From: Silene conica
Taxonomy: Eukaryota; Streptophyta; Magnoliopsida; Caryophyllales; Caryophyllaceae
NCBI GenBank assembly: GCA_029255685.2
Contig: CM055317.2
Span: forward strand, 77,303,460-77,367,459
Reading direction: 5' to 3'
DNA: 64,000 nt
Numbering within the stretch: position 1 is the stretch's first letter; every line of letters starts with the position of its first letter. Positions 50,207 through 61,800 of this stretch are shown one piece after another. The notes beneath the pieces are model-generated. The model saw only the letters and a list, made by a program, of their open reading frames with translations, did not search any database and had not been told where the DNA came from. Made by a program: the position numbers and the translations under genes.

Positions 50207-51755
50207 TATGTTACATATCTGCATAAAAGCATACATTCTGTCTGATATATGAATTGTTGCCTTCCTTCCAGGTATCTTTCCATGCTTATCATCAAGCTTG
50301 TAATTAGTTTTTGTCATTGTATTCTTAATTTGTTTTTCCTTTTTTGAAAAAATATATTGATTAATTAAGTAAAGGTCGTACAACATGCAAGTTTGAGGAA
50401 ATATAGGTCTATGCAAATCTAAGAAAAACAATCTTCATCAAAGTAAAGATTGCTTAATTAAGTCAAACATTTTGTATACCCTCTATCGTACCATTTCGAT
50501 GGTGTTTATATGCGGAAACTTCAAGCTGGTTGATTTGGTGCACACACTATGTCTGGCCAGTCTGGCCAATTGATTACAAGCTTAGCTTTGCTTTATATTA
50601 GTAAATTTTGTGTAATTAGTGAAAGTTTTATTTTTGAGATATTGGCATGACTCATGAGCACCTAAGATATCTATTAAACTGCTATGTGCGGCAAATGACA
50701 TCAAATTTGTCATAGATGTAAAAGGCGTCCGAGGTTTTTTCACTGTCTCTTCCAGTACAAAGATGTCGATTTGTAGCTGACTTTTTGGCTCACATTGATA
50801 TATTTTGACCTCTCTGATTATTATCATCTGGTGTAAAAGCTTGTCATATATGTTTAGGTTATAATGAAGAATCCTGGAAAAAAGTAACATCCCTGCCATT
50901 CATAAGAAGTGAGTACATTCCCTTTGTTCTCTATCAAGTTTTTTTCTTAATTGTCATCTTCCATCTGCTAGCTTTATTCGCAAATGGATTCCTGAGTGAG
51001 ATTTTTCATTTTTCAATGAATAGAGCGCTGTAGAGAGTTTGAGCTCAACTCTCTAACTAAAGCTTGCTAGCCTTTTCGACAATTCAATCTTAGACGAAAC
51101 AATTGGTAAGTGACCTGGTAATGTTGAAAAATTTCTTGTTTTGGGTTGTGATGAATAGGGTTCAAAGATTATGACTTTGGTGGGTTTTATGGGTAGTTAG
51201 GTACCCTTTTGTTGAAATGTCTGATCGTCGGTCAAGGCAATTTGATAAGTTTATTAACATTTCTTATGCAGAAGACGAAGGGGAATTGACTTTTGATTAC
51301 CGTCACAATGCTTCACTGTTCAGTAACATTTCTTCTGTTAAAACTACTACGAAGGTTAGAAATATTCATTGCTCACTTTGTTGGATTTTTTTCGTCTACG
51401 TTCCCTCCTCGAATTTGCCTAAAAATCCTTTCTTACATGATCCCATGTAAATTTCCTTTGCTAGTTTTAGACATCCAGGTAGACGGGTTTGGTTTAAAAT
51501 GTCGGATTTGTGCCTTTTGCATGCACACATTGAAGTTAATTAACTAAACGTATATCCTTATCCTTTTAATGATGGACCTAAATCTTGTTCCAACTTTTTA
51601 ATTTTTTTAGTTTCTAGTGACGTCCTTGATTTTATCTCCACATTTTTTTCTTCATGTTTGCGTCGTATAAAATTTTTGGCCAGGTCTTCAGCTCCTCATG
51701 CGGTAGTAGACTCCAGGTCTCTCCAGCATTAAAATTTCTAGCACAAATTATTATT

Positions 51756-51922
51756 TAAGACGGAAGTATCCGTCTTAAGCTTAGGACGGGTCAAATATTG
51801 ACCCATTTACATAGATAAGACATATATCTTGCTCTTCCCTAGGCTTTTTCATTTTAGTCTTATTCATAAAAGTTGGTATTACTTGACCCGTCTTAACTTC
51901 AGACGGAAATATCCGTCTTAAG
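51756..51922. mobile_element. Small MITE inside CACTA-3
   Basis: The ends are TAAGACGGAAGTATCCGTCTTA on the left and AGACGGAAATATCCGTCTTA on the right, each itself palindromic. Inside them GGACGGGTCAA and TTGACCCGTC form a further inverted pair. About 167 bp, non-coding. Confidence 0.55.
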
Positions 51923-52312
51923 AAAGACTTATTGAATTTCTAGTGATGTCCTTCTGCCATTAAATGTTCATTTGGAGATAATGCAATAAAGCTTCTATCC
52001 ATCCTTGTTCACGTCACCATGTATCATCAGCATATATATTACTTAGCAAGTCTAAAATCATACCAGGAGATTTTTATAGTATCTGTACATATTGACGGTT
52101 TTTTAATATAAATGAATGCATACAGTTTATACACGGGGGAAAATTTCATCTTAAAATAAGGTTTTTGAATAATAGCTTTCTAAATATTTGATTGTTGAAC
52201 TCTACTACAGCAAGAAGAGCAGAGGTTAAGCATTTCATATTGCTTAATGCTTACTTCTTTGGGTACAAACAAGATAGAATTTACTACAGCTATCCTCAAG
52301 TAAGAAGATTGG

Positions 52313-52563
52313 TTGATGTTGATTTTTCATTTTGGATGACGAATATTGCAGCACGAATCAATCCCCAGTTTTACCGGGAATAGCACTTGCAGGTCGTTCC
52401 TTCAAGAGGCGGTTCTCGTCCCAGACTCTTAGAGTTCCAATTTTCGAATTTTCTATAGCTATGCCATGGCCAAAATCTCCCATCAAGGAGACCGCTATTG
52501 ATACTAATACACCGTCAAAAGTTGATGTTGATTTTTCATTTCGGATGACGAATATTGTAGCAT
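52313..52563. repeat. Direct repeat pair inside CACTA-3
   Basis: A 41-bp stretch (ttgatgttgatttttcattt...) at 52313-52353 recurs at 52522-52563 with about two changes, with about 170 bp between. Confidence 0.8.
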
Positions 52564-52707
52564 GACAAAAGTGTGTAATAAAAAGTGTGTATTTGGAGAC
52601 TAATGTATTAACTTTTTTATATTGAAATCATAATCATTGGATAATAATTGTAGAGCCACCAAAATATATTTGCATAAATAATTTTTTTTATTTTTTAATT
52701 GAGAATT

Positions 52708-52985
52708 GGCTACGGTTGTTCGTTTTAACCGTAGCCTTTTCATAACTTTTGGCTTCGGTTCTCCATGACAACCGTAGCCGTTTCATGACTTTTGGCTACG
52801 GTTTTCCATAACAACCGTAGCTTTTTCATGACTTTTGGCTACGGTTCTCCTTAAAAACCGTAGCCTTTTATAGTTTAGGCTACGGTTATACAACCGTAGC
52901 CATATGTCCCTCACTTAAGGCTACCCCTTGATTTACTACGGTTGTACAACCGTAGCCATATGCCTTTTTTAACCGTAGCCGTATG
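52708..52985. repeat. CACTA-3 right subterminal repeats
   Basis: At least ten copies of GGCTACGGTT or its complement are arranged in inverted pairs, mirroring the left end. Confidence 0.9.
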
Positions 52986-53364
52986 TGATTTTTGTAGTAG
53001 TGCAACCCAGAGATATGGCTGCCTAACGGAAGAACGCAATCAAACAGAAATGGCCAGCAACCTGGACACGATAGACGAGCTCAGAACCAGCGCCGCCATC
53101 AGAATGGCCGCTTACAAGCAAATGGTGGCCCGGAGTTACAACAAGAACGTGAAAATCAGAACCCTCCAGCTAGGGGACCTAGTCCTCAGAAAAGTGTTCC
53201 AGAATACGAAGAATGCAAGTGCTGGAAAATTCGCCTACAATTGGGAGGGACCCTATCAGGTGGAAAGCACCACGGGAAGCGGGTTCTACAGACTGATGGA
53301 CATGAAGGGAAACATGGTGCCCAGACCCTGGAACATCCTCCATCTGAAAACGTATCACATATAA

Positions 53365-54038
53365 GGAAGCATGCCGGGATACTTCCAGAACCTGCGCCCA
53401 GGATTTGCGTCCTAATTCTGGGGTACTTACTCATTTATTTTATGTTTAACATTTCATATCTTAGCTACTTACAAATGTATCACCCCCAGGATCCAGCTAT
53501 CCCGAGGGAGTTATTTGAGAAACGTATTTGCTTATCAATGAAAATCTACTTGAGGTATTTCTTATCATGAATACTTGCAAAGCGACGTCTCTATAGAAGG
53601 CAGGTATGGGTCAAATCGCACTCAATCCCTTACACTGCGTGAGTATAAGCGAGGTACAAGCAACTGGGGCACTATTACCCACGATATTTAGCGCTCACGA
53701 AAGCCTGGCAACCTCTGACTGAGATGGGTACACCCTGAAGCCAGCACCCACACATGGCCAAAAACATACACGAGCATGCATAAACAAAACAAAAATGAAA
53801 AGAAAACACGAAGTATAGAAAAGACGCCCACAGGCGCATAATTAAACACGGCATAACAATTGCCGGAAACTTCTGGGCAACACCCAGGAAGAAGTTCAAA
53901 CAAACCAGCGGAAACAAAAGAGACAAAATAAAAAAGCCCGCCACACAGGGCCCAGGGCGCAGAATGTCAAGGGCACTAGCCCAGCCAACAAACGAGCAAA
54001 AAACAACAAAAGTCAAAATGCCACTAAGGGCGCAGAAG
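53365..54038. other. Spacer between pol and the antisense gene
   Basis: About 670 bp within the retrotransposon with no domain recognised. It probably holds the converging 3' ends of the sense and antisense transcripts. Confidence 0.5.
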
Positions 54039-55956
54039 TTAAACATCAACAGCTCCTTTCACAGCCTGCTCGCCACCAAAATGTCGAGTTGAGGAGGAAC
54101 CTTCCTCAGCAGAAGTATCAATAATCTGGTCCTGGAAGACGCCAGCTGGAGCGGGAGACCCTGGAGGAGCACTCTGTACCTCAGGAGAGCCTGGAATCGG
54201 GGAGCGAAGAGATCCATCAGGATTAAGATCAGAAAAGTCTGGAAGCACGAGATGGACAGGGAACATCTGCTCCATAAGCTTCTCTTCATCCTCCAGGTTC
54301 CACTTAGCGTGCTCCCCCGCCCTGAACTCCTTCATACAGGCTATCCTCGCCTCCAGGGAGGAAAAAGGAGCCATATCATACAGCAATTTGGACAGAGTCT
54401 TCTTTTTTATCACCACGGCCTTCAGCCGTGCATCCTGCTCCCTACGCTGCTCGGCAAGGGCTTCGTCCTTCTCTCTGCGCTGCTCAGCAAGGGCCTCGTC
54501 CTTCTTCCTACACTGCTCCGCAAGAGCATCTTCCAACTCCTTCACCCTAGCCTGGCAGCGGGCCAGCTCCTCTGACTTTCTCGCCCTGAGCCCTCTCTCG
54601 GCGTCCAACCCGGTCTTCAGGGACTGAGCCTCCTAAAATACGACCTCAGCCTCGCTGCACCCCATCAGCATCTTCTGGAAGCCCTGAAAGAGGGATCCAG
54701 AGGCGATATCAGTCAACCGAAATGAAGACACAAATGAACGCAAGGGAAAGAGGGAGAGAGAAAGCTCACCGAGAAAACGTCCTCTGCAGCCTGACGCCAC
54801 AACGGCATCACAGGCTGACCCTTCAGCAACGCCTTAGAGCCGGGAGTCAGAAGGCGGCCCATAGCAGGCCACGGGTCCTCGTCCAGAGCACAACTGAAAC
54901 CCTCCGGTAGGCGAATGACGTCCTCGCTCATGTCCTCTATAATGGGAGCGGCATGCTTCTTGACCAGAGCGGTGGAAGTGGAAGCTTTGTTGCGAGTCCT
55001 GGAAGAAATAGCAGGAGGAGGAGGGCAAATAGGGTTGACAGAGGGGGATGATTCAGAAGGAGCAGGCAGGGCAGCTTTCTTGGGAACAGGCAGCGGTTCA
55101 CCGGACTCCAGCTTTCTCTTTGATAAGGGCTTCACCGCCGAGACCATTATCATTTTTCTGCGCTCAGCAAGCAGCTCTGCATGGGATTTCTTTATCTGAG
55201 TAGAACTGGTGGACATCTCTTCAGGTTCCTCTAGGGCAAACAAGGTGTTAAAGCAGCGGGCGTCGGCGTCCAGTCCGAATAATTTGTTATAAGTCTCGTT
55301 GATGTCGGGTGAGGGAACCAATTCTTTCACGCCTGCGCAGAAGAAAATGTAAGGGCGTGAGCAGTAACGAGAACAAAGGACAAAAGGAAGAAACTACCGG
55401 TACCTTTGCTATCAGTAATAGGGTCCTGGAAGATATAATCAGCAGGCGCGGGAAGTGAGTCCACTCGTACATAGACGAACTTTGTGGACCACCCAGCGTC
55501 CTTGGCCTTTTTTGGAAGAGTGATGAGAAGGTCGATCTTGGAATGGGCCCGAAGGGTATACTGGGCGTCACCCAGGCCCCTGACTGCATAAAAGTGGGCC
55601 AAGTCCCCTAGAGAAATATCGAGAGAATGACGGTCGCTCAACAAAGAAAGGGAAAGAAGGATTCTCCATGCATAGGGGTTTATTTGCCAGAGGGGGAGTT
55701 TTGAGTGGTGAAGAAATTGTTGCACGAGTGCAGGGAACGGGAAGGATAAACCCAAGGAGAACGGGTACAAGTAAAAGGTGGTCCACCCCGGGCAATGCGC
55801 ATCAGGCGCTTGTCCGGGGCGGGGGATAATCATTTCGACATTTTCGTCGAAAGGGAAGAAATCCCTAACCACGGATGGATCTATCAGGGCAAAACAAGAA
55901 TCAACACGATACTTACTATGCAGTAAAGGGCGTTCGGAAAATGTGTCCAGAGCCAT
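54039..55956 (-). pseudogene. Antisense gene (aORF) of the Tat element, one in-frame stop
   Basis: Three minus-strand exons fit: 55956-55404, 55332-54770 and 54683-54039, with GT-AG introns and consistent phase. Exon 1 encodes a domain I recognise as 'putative gypsy type transposon' (Transposase_28-like: FFPFDENVEMIIPRPG... and WQINPYAWRIL). Exon 2 is Ser/Pro-rich and basic, perhaps with a nuclear-localisation signal (SKRKLESGEPLPVPKK). Exon 3 is a coiled coil with an 11-residue unit (DEALAEQRREK) repeated about three times. A TAG near 54634, early in exon 3, breaks the frame. The start at 55956 (MALDTFSERP) is preferred over an upstream ATG at 56169 whose product begins with unrelated hydrophobic sequence. 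Antisense genes here are known in Tat elements; function unknown. Confidence 0.7.
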
Positions 55957-56324
55957 TAAGAATGCGAAAAGGAGAATCACAAAGGAGCCGTACCTCGACA
56001 AAGAAAGAAAGCGGAAGGCGGTTGACGGAATCGGAAATTGGGAAGTTGAAGAGAGAAGAAAGAGTAAAAAGAGGGAGAGTAAGAGATAAAGGTGAAAGTA
56101 AGGAAGGGTAAAGAGGTTTAAATAGAGAAGTAAATTCGAAATTTGAAAGTGGTGGGTGACAGTTGGCAAGCAGTTATCATTAAAGGGGGGGAATCTGTCA
56201 AGACAGGAACACGTCCCATCAAGATCTCATCGACTGCCAACCCTACCCGATGTTTCTGCGGGAAATCCACATCCAAGTTCTGGGTCTGATATCTGCAGGA
56301 GTTCTTGCACAAACACGTTTATAC

Positions 56325-56340
56325 AAGAACTGGGGGCTAA
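56325..56340 (+). other. Polypurine tract
   Basis: AAGAACTGGGGGCTAA abuts the 3' LTR. The G-rich run is the expected plus-strand primer site. Confidence 0.75.
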
Positions 56341-56973
56341 TGTTATGCCCTAAAATTACCATTTTATAAGCTAACACGTGGCGTTACGTAATTGGGAGAA
56401 AATTGTACCTTGGATACCAAAAGTCAATGAGATAAAGGAGAAAGAAAGTCATAGTGGAGGAAGATTGCATAGGAAGGAAGTGAACACCAAAAACGAGAAA
56501 GAGGAAGAGGACGAAAGACCAAGGCTCGAGAATTGCCCGAAATGGCCACACACACAGGAAGGGCCAGAAAAAGCAAATAGAGTAAAGAAGCTAAAATGGG
56601 ATAAAGGAAGAGGAAAGATCCGTTGGATGGAAGGAGCATCCAACGGTCCATATGGAAATGATTGTATATATATGACAACCTTGTATCATTAGTTCATTCA
56701 TTCATTATCACTTAGCATACATAACACCAAGAAAACCCTAAAGATTACTTGTAACCGCATCCAACTTCTGAAGGAGAATTCTAGTAGAACTTGGAGGAAA
56801 CCTTCCTCCCGCAGTTTTTTCCCTAAGGGGTTTCCTGCGTCATCAATCCTTGTGTTTTCCATACTTTTCCTCTCTACTCTTCTAAGTACTTAATACGTCC
56901 AACAAATCACATACTTGGCTTGAAATCACTATAACCTCATAAAAACTACATTAGATAAATTTTGACCTAAACA
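56341..56973 (+). repeat. 3' LTR
   Basis: 633 bp. Relative to the 5' LTR it has a 6-bp insertion (an extra gaagag), a 1-bp A insertion and three substitutions. Confidence 0.95.
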
Positions 56974-57567
56974 GCAACCCAAGTCATGGTGGTATTTTAC
57001 GGGATAAGACGGGGTAACTTTATTGTTTTTCTTATAGTATTTAATTTGCTCTTGTTGTTGTCTTCCTGGGTTCGAAATAGTTAGGGAACTCCATTTCGAC
57101 AAGATTATTATTAATGTGCACAAAACCCTTTGTGCTAATCTTATTTAGAAGATACATTAATAAGTAGACATTCAACATCTTGTCATTTGATGTAAAAAGT
57201 ATTACACAATAATATGGGTGGACGATCAAACTTGAGCATTCTTACAAAGTGGCAAATAAAATAAGCGACTGATTTCCAAATCAAGGAGTTAATTCATCGA
57301 CAAATATTACCATTATCAATGCACCCAAATATCTTCGAAGTATTTTACAAGAAGATAATCAAGGGGCCGCTATCCCTTGTACTTTAACTCTTTAATTTCG
57401 TTTTACTCGAGGTTTATCCCCTCCCTTGTTCCGAAATAAAAACAGTTCACACGAATTTAAATTCCGCGGTTTATGAATTTAAAAAAAATTGATCGCGTTA
57501 ATTTAAAAAAACAATGCCACTAATATTTCTTTTCATCTAGCAAAAAGCAGTTTGATCCTGTTTTGTA

Positions 57568-57823
57568 CTCCCTCCATTCTTTTTATATCACCCAAATTTT
57601 GTTTTGACACTATTCACAATCGAGTATTCAACGTCGGTTTTCTCTCAATTCGTTCACGGAAATATATTCATGTGAGATCTTTTTTGGATTGTCTTGATAA
57701 GAGGATTAAGAATATCAAACTTTTATAATTTTTAGTAATATGTAGCTAAAAATATAATCAAAACAAAATGAACATCGGCAAACGTGTATAATGAAATGGG
57801 GTGATATAAAAAGAATGGAGGAG
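57568..57823. mobile_element. Stowaway MITE, well preserved
   Basis: It begins CTCCCTCCATTCTTTTTATA, ends TATAAAAAGAATGGAGGAG, and has TA on both sides (57566-57567 and 57824-57825). The terminal inverted repeat spans about 27 bp and the element is 256 bp, non-coding. Confidence 0.85.
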
Positions 57824-58328
57824 TATCAATTTTTCAAAAATTCATCCTTTTGAATTTTTTTTTTTTGCCAAAATTGCTCTTCAATTCCATCAATTTAAGT
57901 GACTTATTTTATCTGCTTGTATTGTGACTTAGCCAATCTATATTTTAAAAAGTATAATATGAAGACAAAAGTAGAGAAAATTCAAAAACATAGGAAATAA
58001 ATAAACTTTAATTTAATTTTTAAAGTAATTTAATTTTTTTAATATTTTTTTTACAAAATATAGTAAAATGTAATTTACACTATTCACATTAATCGAAATA
58101 CCTATTTATTGTTATTTATTACCCAAATATAGTTGACCTATTCAACAAATAATAATAAATCACGAGTCCCTATTTTAATGAGGTTGATGGTACGGCGCAA
58201 CAACACTCACAGTACACTACGACCCCCACACACACCATATTAAATTATTATTATTAATAATAATTCAAATTAAAGAAACAAAATAAAAAAAAAACACATT
58301 TTCGTACGACAAATACTCAGCAGTTAGG

Positions 58329-58694
58329 TAGCACGGACATTTCTCTTAATTAGATGTCACGTGTTCGACACCGTGTCCGTCTGTCCGACACTCGGTGAAC
58401 ACGTGACTAAAGATATTATAGTTTAGACGAGTAATAAAATTTTGAAAAGATCGATTAAAAGATGATTTTGGGTGAAAAAACGAGAATTATTTATAGTAAA
58501 TGTCAAATTGTACATTTACTTGTTTAAATTTAGTTTCAAATACACGATAAAAATAAAGTTATACATTATTTATAATAATAAAATATATATTTTATTATAT
58601 TTAAATGCCGTATCCCGTGTCCTAAATTTCATAAAATGACGTGTTCCGTAGCCATATCGTGTCCGTATCCGTGTGCATGTCCGTTTTGGTGCTA
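58329..58694. mobile_element. hAT-like MITE in the promoter of the RING-finger gene
   Basis: The ends are TAGCACGGACAT and, inverted, TAGCACCAAAACGGACAT. GTGTCCG / CGGACA words recur near both ends (58340-58400 and 58610-58690), as in known plant hAT MITEs with TAGCAC ends. A clean 8-bp duplication was not seen, so boundaries are approximate. Confidence 0.5.
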
Positions 58695-58847
58695 CCTAGC
58701 TCATCCCTCAGTCAGCAGCAGTGACTTTTAAACAAAGTTCTTCCCTTGAATTGTGTTTGTGTCTTAACAGCACTCTACCCACATTCCCCACTCACTTTCT
58801 CCACTTTCCCTTTTCCGGCCTATTTCCGTCTTAAATCTTAATTATTA

Positions 58848-61800
58848 ATGGCCGCTCTCTGTTCTTCAGATAACTCTACTTCCACCATTGCCGACCACCT
58901 TAAACTCAGAAAGCCCAGAAACCCCACAACAACTTCAACAGCAGCAGCTGAACAACAACAACAACAACAACAACAAATCCCTTCAATTATGCAATCTACA
59001 CGCTGCAAATCTGCCATTTCTTCTCTTCTTCTCTCAACATTCTCCAACAACAACAACAACAAAAGTGGTAGTTCGAAGAAGTGTAGAAAGGGGACAAGTT
59101 TGTTGGGATTTGGGTGTACTGCTCAACCGGAAGTTAGTGTTCCTGCTGTTATTAGATCTTCTGCTAATTGGGATGACATTCCAGGAGACCATAATAATAT
59201 TAATAATAAAAAGGATAAGAATAAGAAAAAGACCAAGATAAAGAAGAAAAAACAACAATTACAAGGTGGTGGTGTTGTTGGTGGTATGATGATGGAAGAT
59301 TCTGTTGTTCAAGATTTATGGTGTGGTGCTGATTCCTCTACTGCTACTGCTTCTGTTGATTGTCTTCATCCTCTTCCTTCTCGTAACAAAATTGATCTTT
59401 ACAAACCTCTACTTCATAATTCTCAGGTTTTCATTTCCCTTTATATTCTTTGTGAGCGGTATTTTAATCAAACCTTATCCCGAGACCTCGAAGACAATTT
59501 TATTGCGTTAATTCTAGGATAAGACGGTCTCATATCTAGAAAAAATCATTCATTTATTATTGCTATTAATCAAAGAGTAATCTTTATATATATGAACCGT
59601 TTTATAGCGTGAGACCGTCTCACATAATGACTAAGGATTTTTATTGAGGTGGTGCTTGATTTCTGTGTTAACATTAGAAAAATTTGATTCTTGGCAATTG
59701 GGAAATTCTCAATTCAATTGTTTACAATTTTTTATTTTGAAAAGTTTGATTCTTTGGGAGTGGTTTAATATTCCTTCCCTCATGTATAATTTATTCAGAA
59801 AAGTTTTAGTGTTGGATTCAAGATAACACACATTTTAATAAAAAGGGTAGTATAATTTAATTCTTTTATCCCTTTTTGTGCAGTTTTATTTCATCAACTT
59901 TCTTGGGCTAGATGAAAATAAGGAATATTAATGAATTTTGGATTAGTTTTCTATTTTTATTGTTTTCAATTTAGGAGTAAAGTTTTGGCTTTGTGGCATG
60001 AATAATGGATTAAATTAACTCAATCAACTTACGAATTTTTCTTTAAGACAGGATATATCTGTTTTAGTATTAAAACGAGTCAAACAAGGTAAGCTGTCTA
60101 GAGACTAGCAAAAATGCGTCTTTACCATCATTATGTGGTAGTATTTGAGTTCGCTTTAGGAGTAAAATGTGATAGATAAGCGAACATCTCAACCAAAATC
60201 TTAAGGTGATGGTTGAGACCCAACTATTATTAACATTCCTATTACGCTCCCTCACTCGAATGCCCATTGGGCTTGAAGAGTGGTTGGTTTGCATAGGCCC
60301 CCAATACAGTGTGCTGAGTTTCCACTTCGTGAGTTTTTGAGGGGTTTTGAGCTTGCCAAGATTCGAACCCCTGGCTCTGATACCATGATAGATGAACCAT
60401 CTCAACCATCACATCTCAACCAAAACCTTAAGGTGATGGTTGAGGCCCAACTATTATTAATATTCCTATTACAGTTCCTATTAAAATGGATATGTCCGTT
60501 CCAACTTCACTAGAATCAACTTGGTGGAAGGTAAGCAAAAAAACAAGCAGTAGATGGCCTAACAATGTTTTTTCAAGGTTTCACACCTATCATTCTTGTC
60601 TAATGATTAGTTTAAATTAACTCAACTAGCTTGTGGGATGTGGAGATATTGGTTTTTGAGTAGTACAATATTGGGTTTTGGTTGTTGTTTGTCAACATTT
60701 CAACTGCTTTTTTTTGTCTTCTGGGGGTATACGACCTGTCTTTGTTTTCGCTTCTTTCTGTTTGTCTGTATCGGAAACTGCATTTGGTTTTATGCTCGTC
60801 AATGTCGTCATTCATGTGTACCTTGTCCTCTTGCAGCATGTCTCTTATTCTTCTGGGCAGAGAGTGAGCACTGAGCATTATGGTGCCCTAGACTTTGATT
60901 CTGCCTTTGATGGTTCTCATATTGGGCCTGATGTACTCGAAGCCCGGTACTACCATCATCTGCGGAATCGTTCTCCTGAAGGGTTGGCTGAGGTTCGTTC
61001 ATCTGTAATCTTCCCTCTTGCTCGTTTTCTTTGCTCAATCGATTTGCTTTCCAGGTGCGGATCTTCTATAAAATTGTTCGACCAATTGCCCTAGACAGTA
61101 GTATCTAGTGATTACGTGCTTATTATTGCTGTTTGATATGCAAATCAATTGTTTCCTTGCGAATTGAGTTTGTAAACGTCACTCACCGTTGACAATCATT
61201 TCTTCAAGCAACCAGAGATTAATGTGTGGAAAAATCGATTATTAAATTCATGCATGGTTTCATACATTTTCATATTCTAATGCCGTCCTAATTTGGCTAG
61301 ATGCACTGTTAAAATTTTAACACGGCATCCTTACGCTAATTTGGTGCAAAGTAGCATTCCATCTTGCTTGTTTAAACAGAAAACCGGAGGGTGTCCTAGT
61401 CATAATAGTCACTTGATGATAGTCCACCACACAATGTCTCTACTCATAAATTTAAACTTTCTTTACAGAAAGCCAGTATAAAAATAACTTTAATATGCTG
61501 ATCATGTCAGAAAAAAAAAAACTTTACTTGTTGGGCTCATGTAGATGTTTCTATACTATAGTCTCAATTCCAAATTTCTTCGGAAATTAAAATATTTCAA
61601 ATGTGCATATCCCGATACTGGAATATGTTGTTCAAATGGGTTGGACTAATGGACTTTGATCGTATTCTCTTCTGTGATAATGATTCCCTTTCCCATGTTA
61701 CGTTTATTTATTCATCAATCTTTGGTTTGCTTAATTTAGCGACAATTGGACATTCATTAGTCCATTCCTTTAGGTTCAAGACTACTACTTTGGGAGTTAT

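Larger units (their letters stand above)
48352..53002. mobile_element. CACTA-3: non-autonomous CACTA element with captured host gene DNA
   Basis: 4651 bp with ends CACTAGTAGAAAAAGT and, on the minus strand, CACTACTACAAAAATC, and a perfect CAA duplication (48349-48351 and 53003-53005). Its subterminal motif GGCTACGGTT differs from CACTA-1 and CACTA-2, so it is another family needing another transposase. No transposase sequence is recognised. The interior carries an endosulfine-like gene fragment with intron structure, a nested MITE and unrecognised frames at 51217-51450 and 52192-52383. Confidence 0.92.
44681..53364 (+). pseudogene. Retrotransposon pol (PR-RT-RH-aRH-INT), broken and split by CACTA-3
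   Basis: Domains in order: aspartic protease with DTGSS (catalytic Asp codon at 44984); reverse transcriptase with VCVDFTDLNKACP and the YIDD box at 46079-46090; a degenerate Ty3-type RNase H (about 46500-46880); a second RNase H of the kind added in Tat elements, with YVDGAS (Asp at 46955); and integrase with an HHCC finger (47650-47800) and DDE residues near 47869, 48050 and 48156. Stops interrupt it at 45365 (TAG) and 46190 (TGA, where Cys of KCTFGV is expected), and a one-base frameshift lies at about 48217. CACTA-3 splits the integrase at 48351/53003. The C terminus ends at the TAA at 53362-53364. Confidence 0.9.
37732..56973 (+). mobile_element. Tat-type Ty3/gypsy LTR retrotransposon, complete, with two nested CACTA elements
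   Basis: LTRs at 37732-38357 and 56341-56973 start TG and end CA, and a perfect 5-bp duplication GCAAC flanks the whole (37727-37731 and 56974-56978). PBS, gag, pol (PR-RT-RH-RH-INT), an antisense gene and a polypurine tract follow in order. Without the two nested elements and their 3-bp duplications the unit is about 10.2 kb. The extra RNase H and the antisense downstream gene place it in the Tat group. All sense coding regions carry stops, so it is not autonomous. Confidence 0.95.
56979..58847. other. Intergenic, upstream region of the RING-finger gene
   Basis: No gene is recognised. It is AT-rich with two small elements (57568-57823 and 58329-58694), the second ending about 150 bp before the start codon. 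The pyrimidine-rich stretch 58760-58847 is a likely 5' leader. Confidence 0.45.

Noticed and set aside
51217..51450. Frames at 51217-51450 and 52192-52383 in CACTA-3 as captured genes
   Set aside because: No family was recognised and splice structure is unclear; they may be captured fragments, but I cannot support a call.
37732..56973. Endogenous pararetrovirus
   Set aside because: LTRs, PBS, polypurine tract, integrase and a 5-bp duplication are all present, and no movement or coat protein is seen, so it is an LTR retrotransposon.
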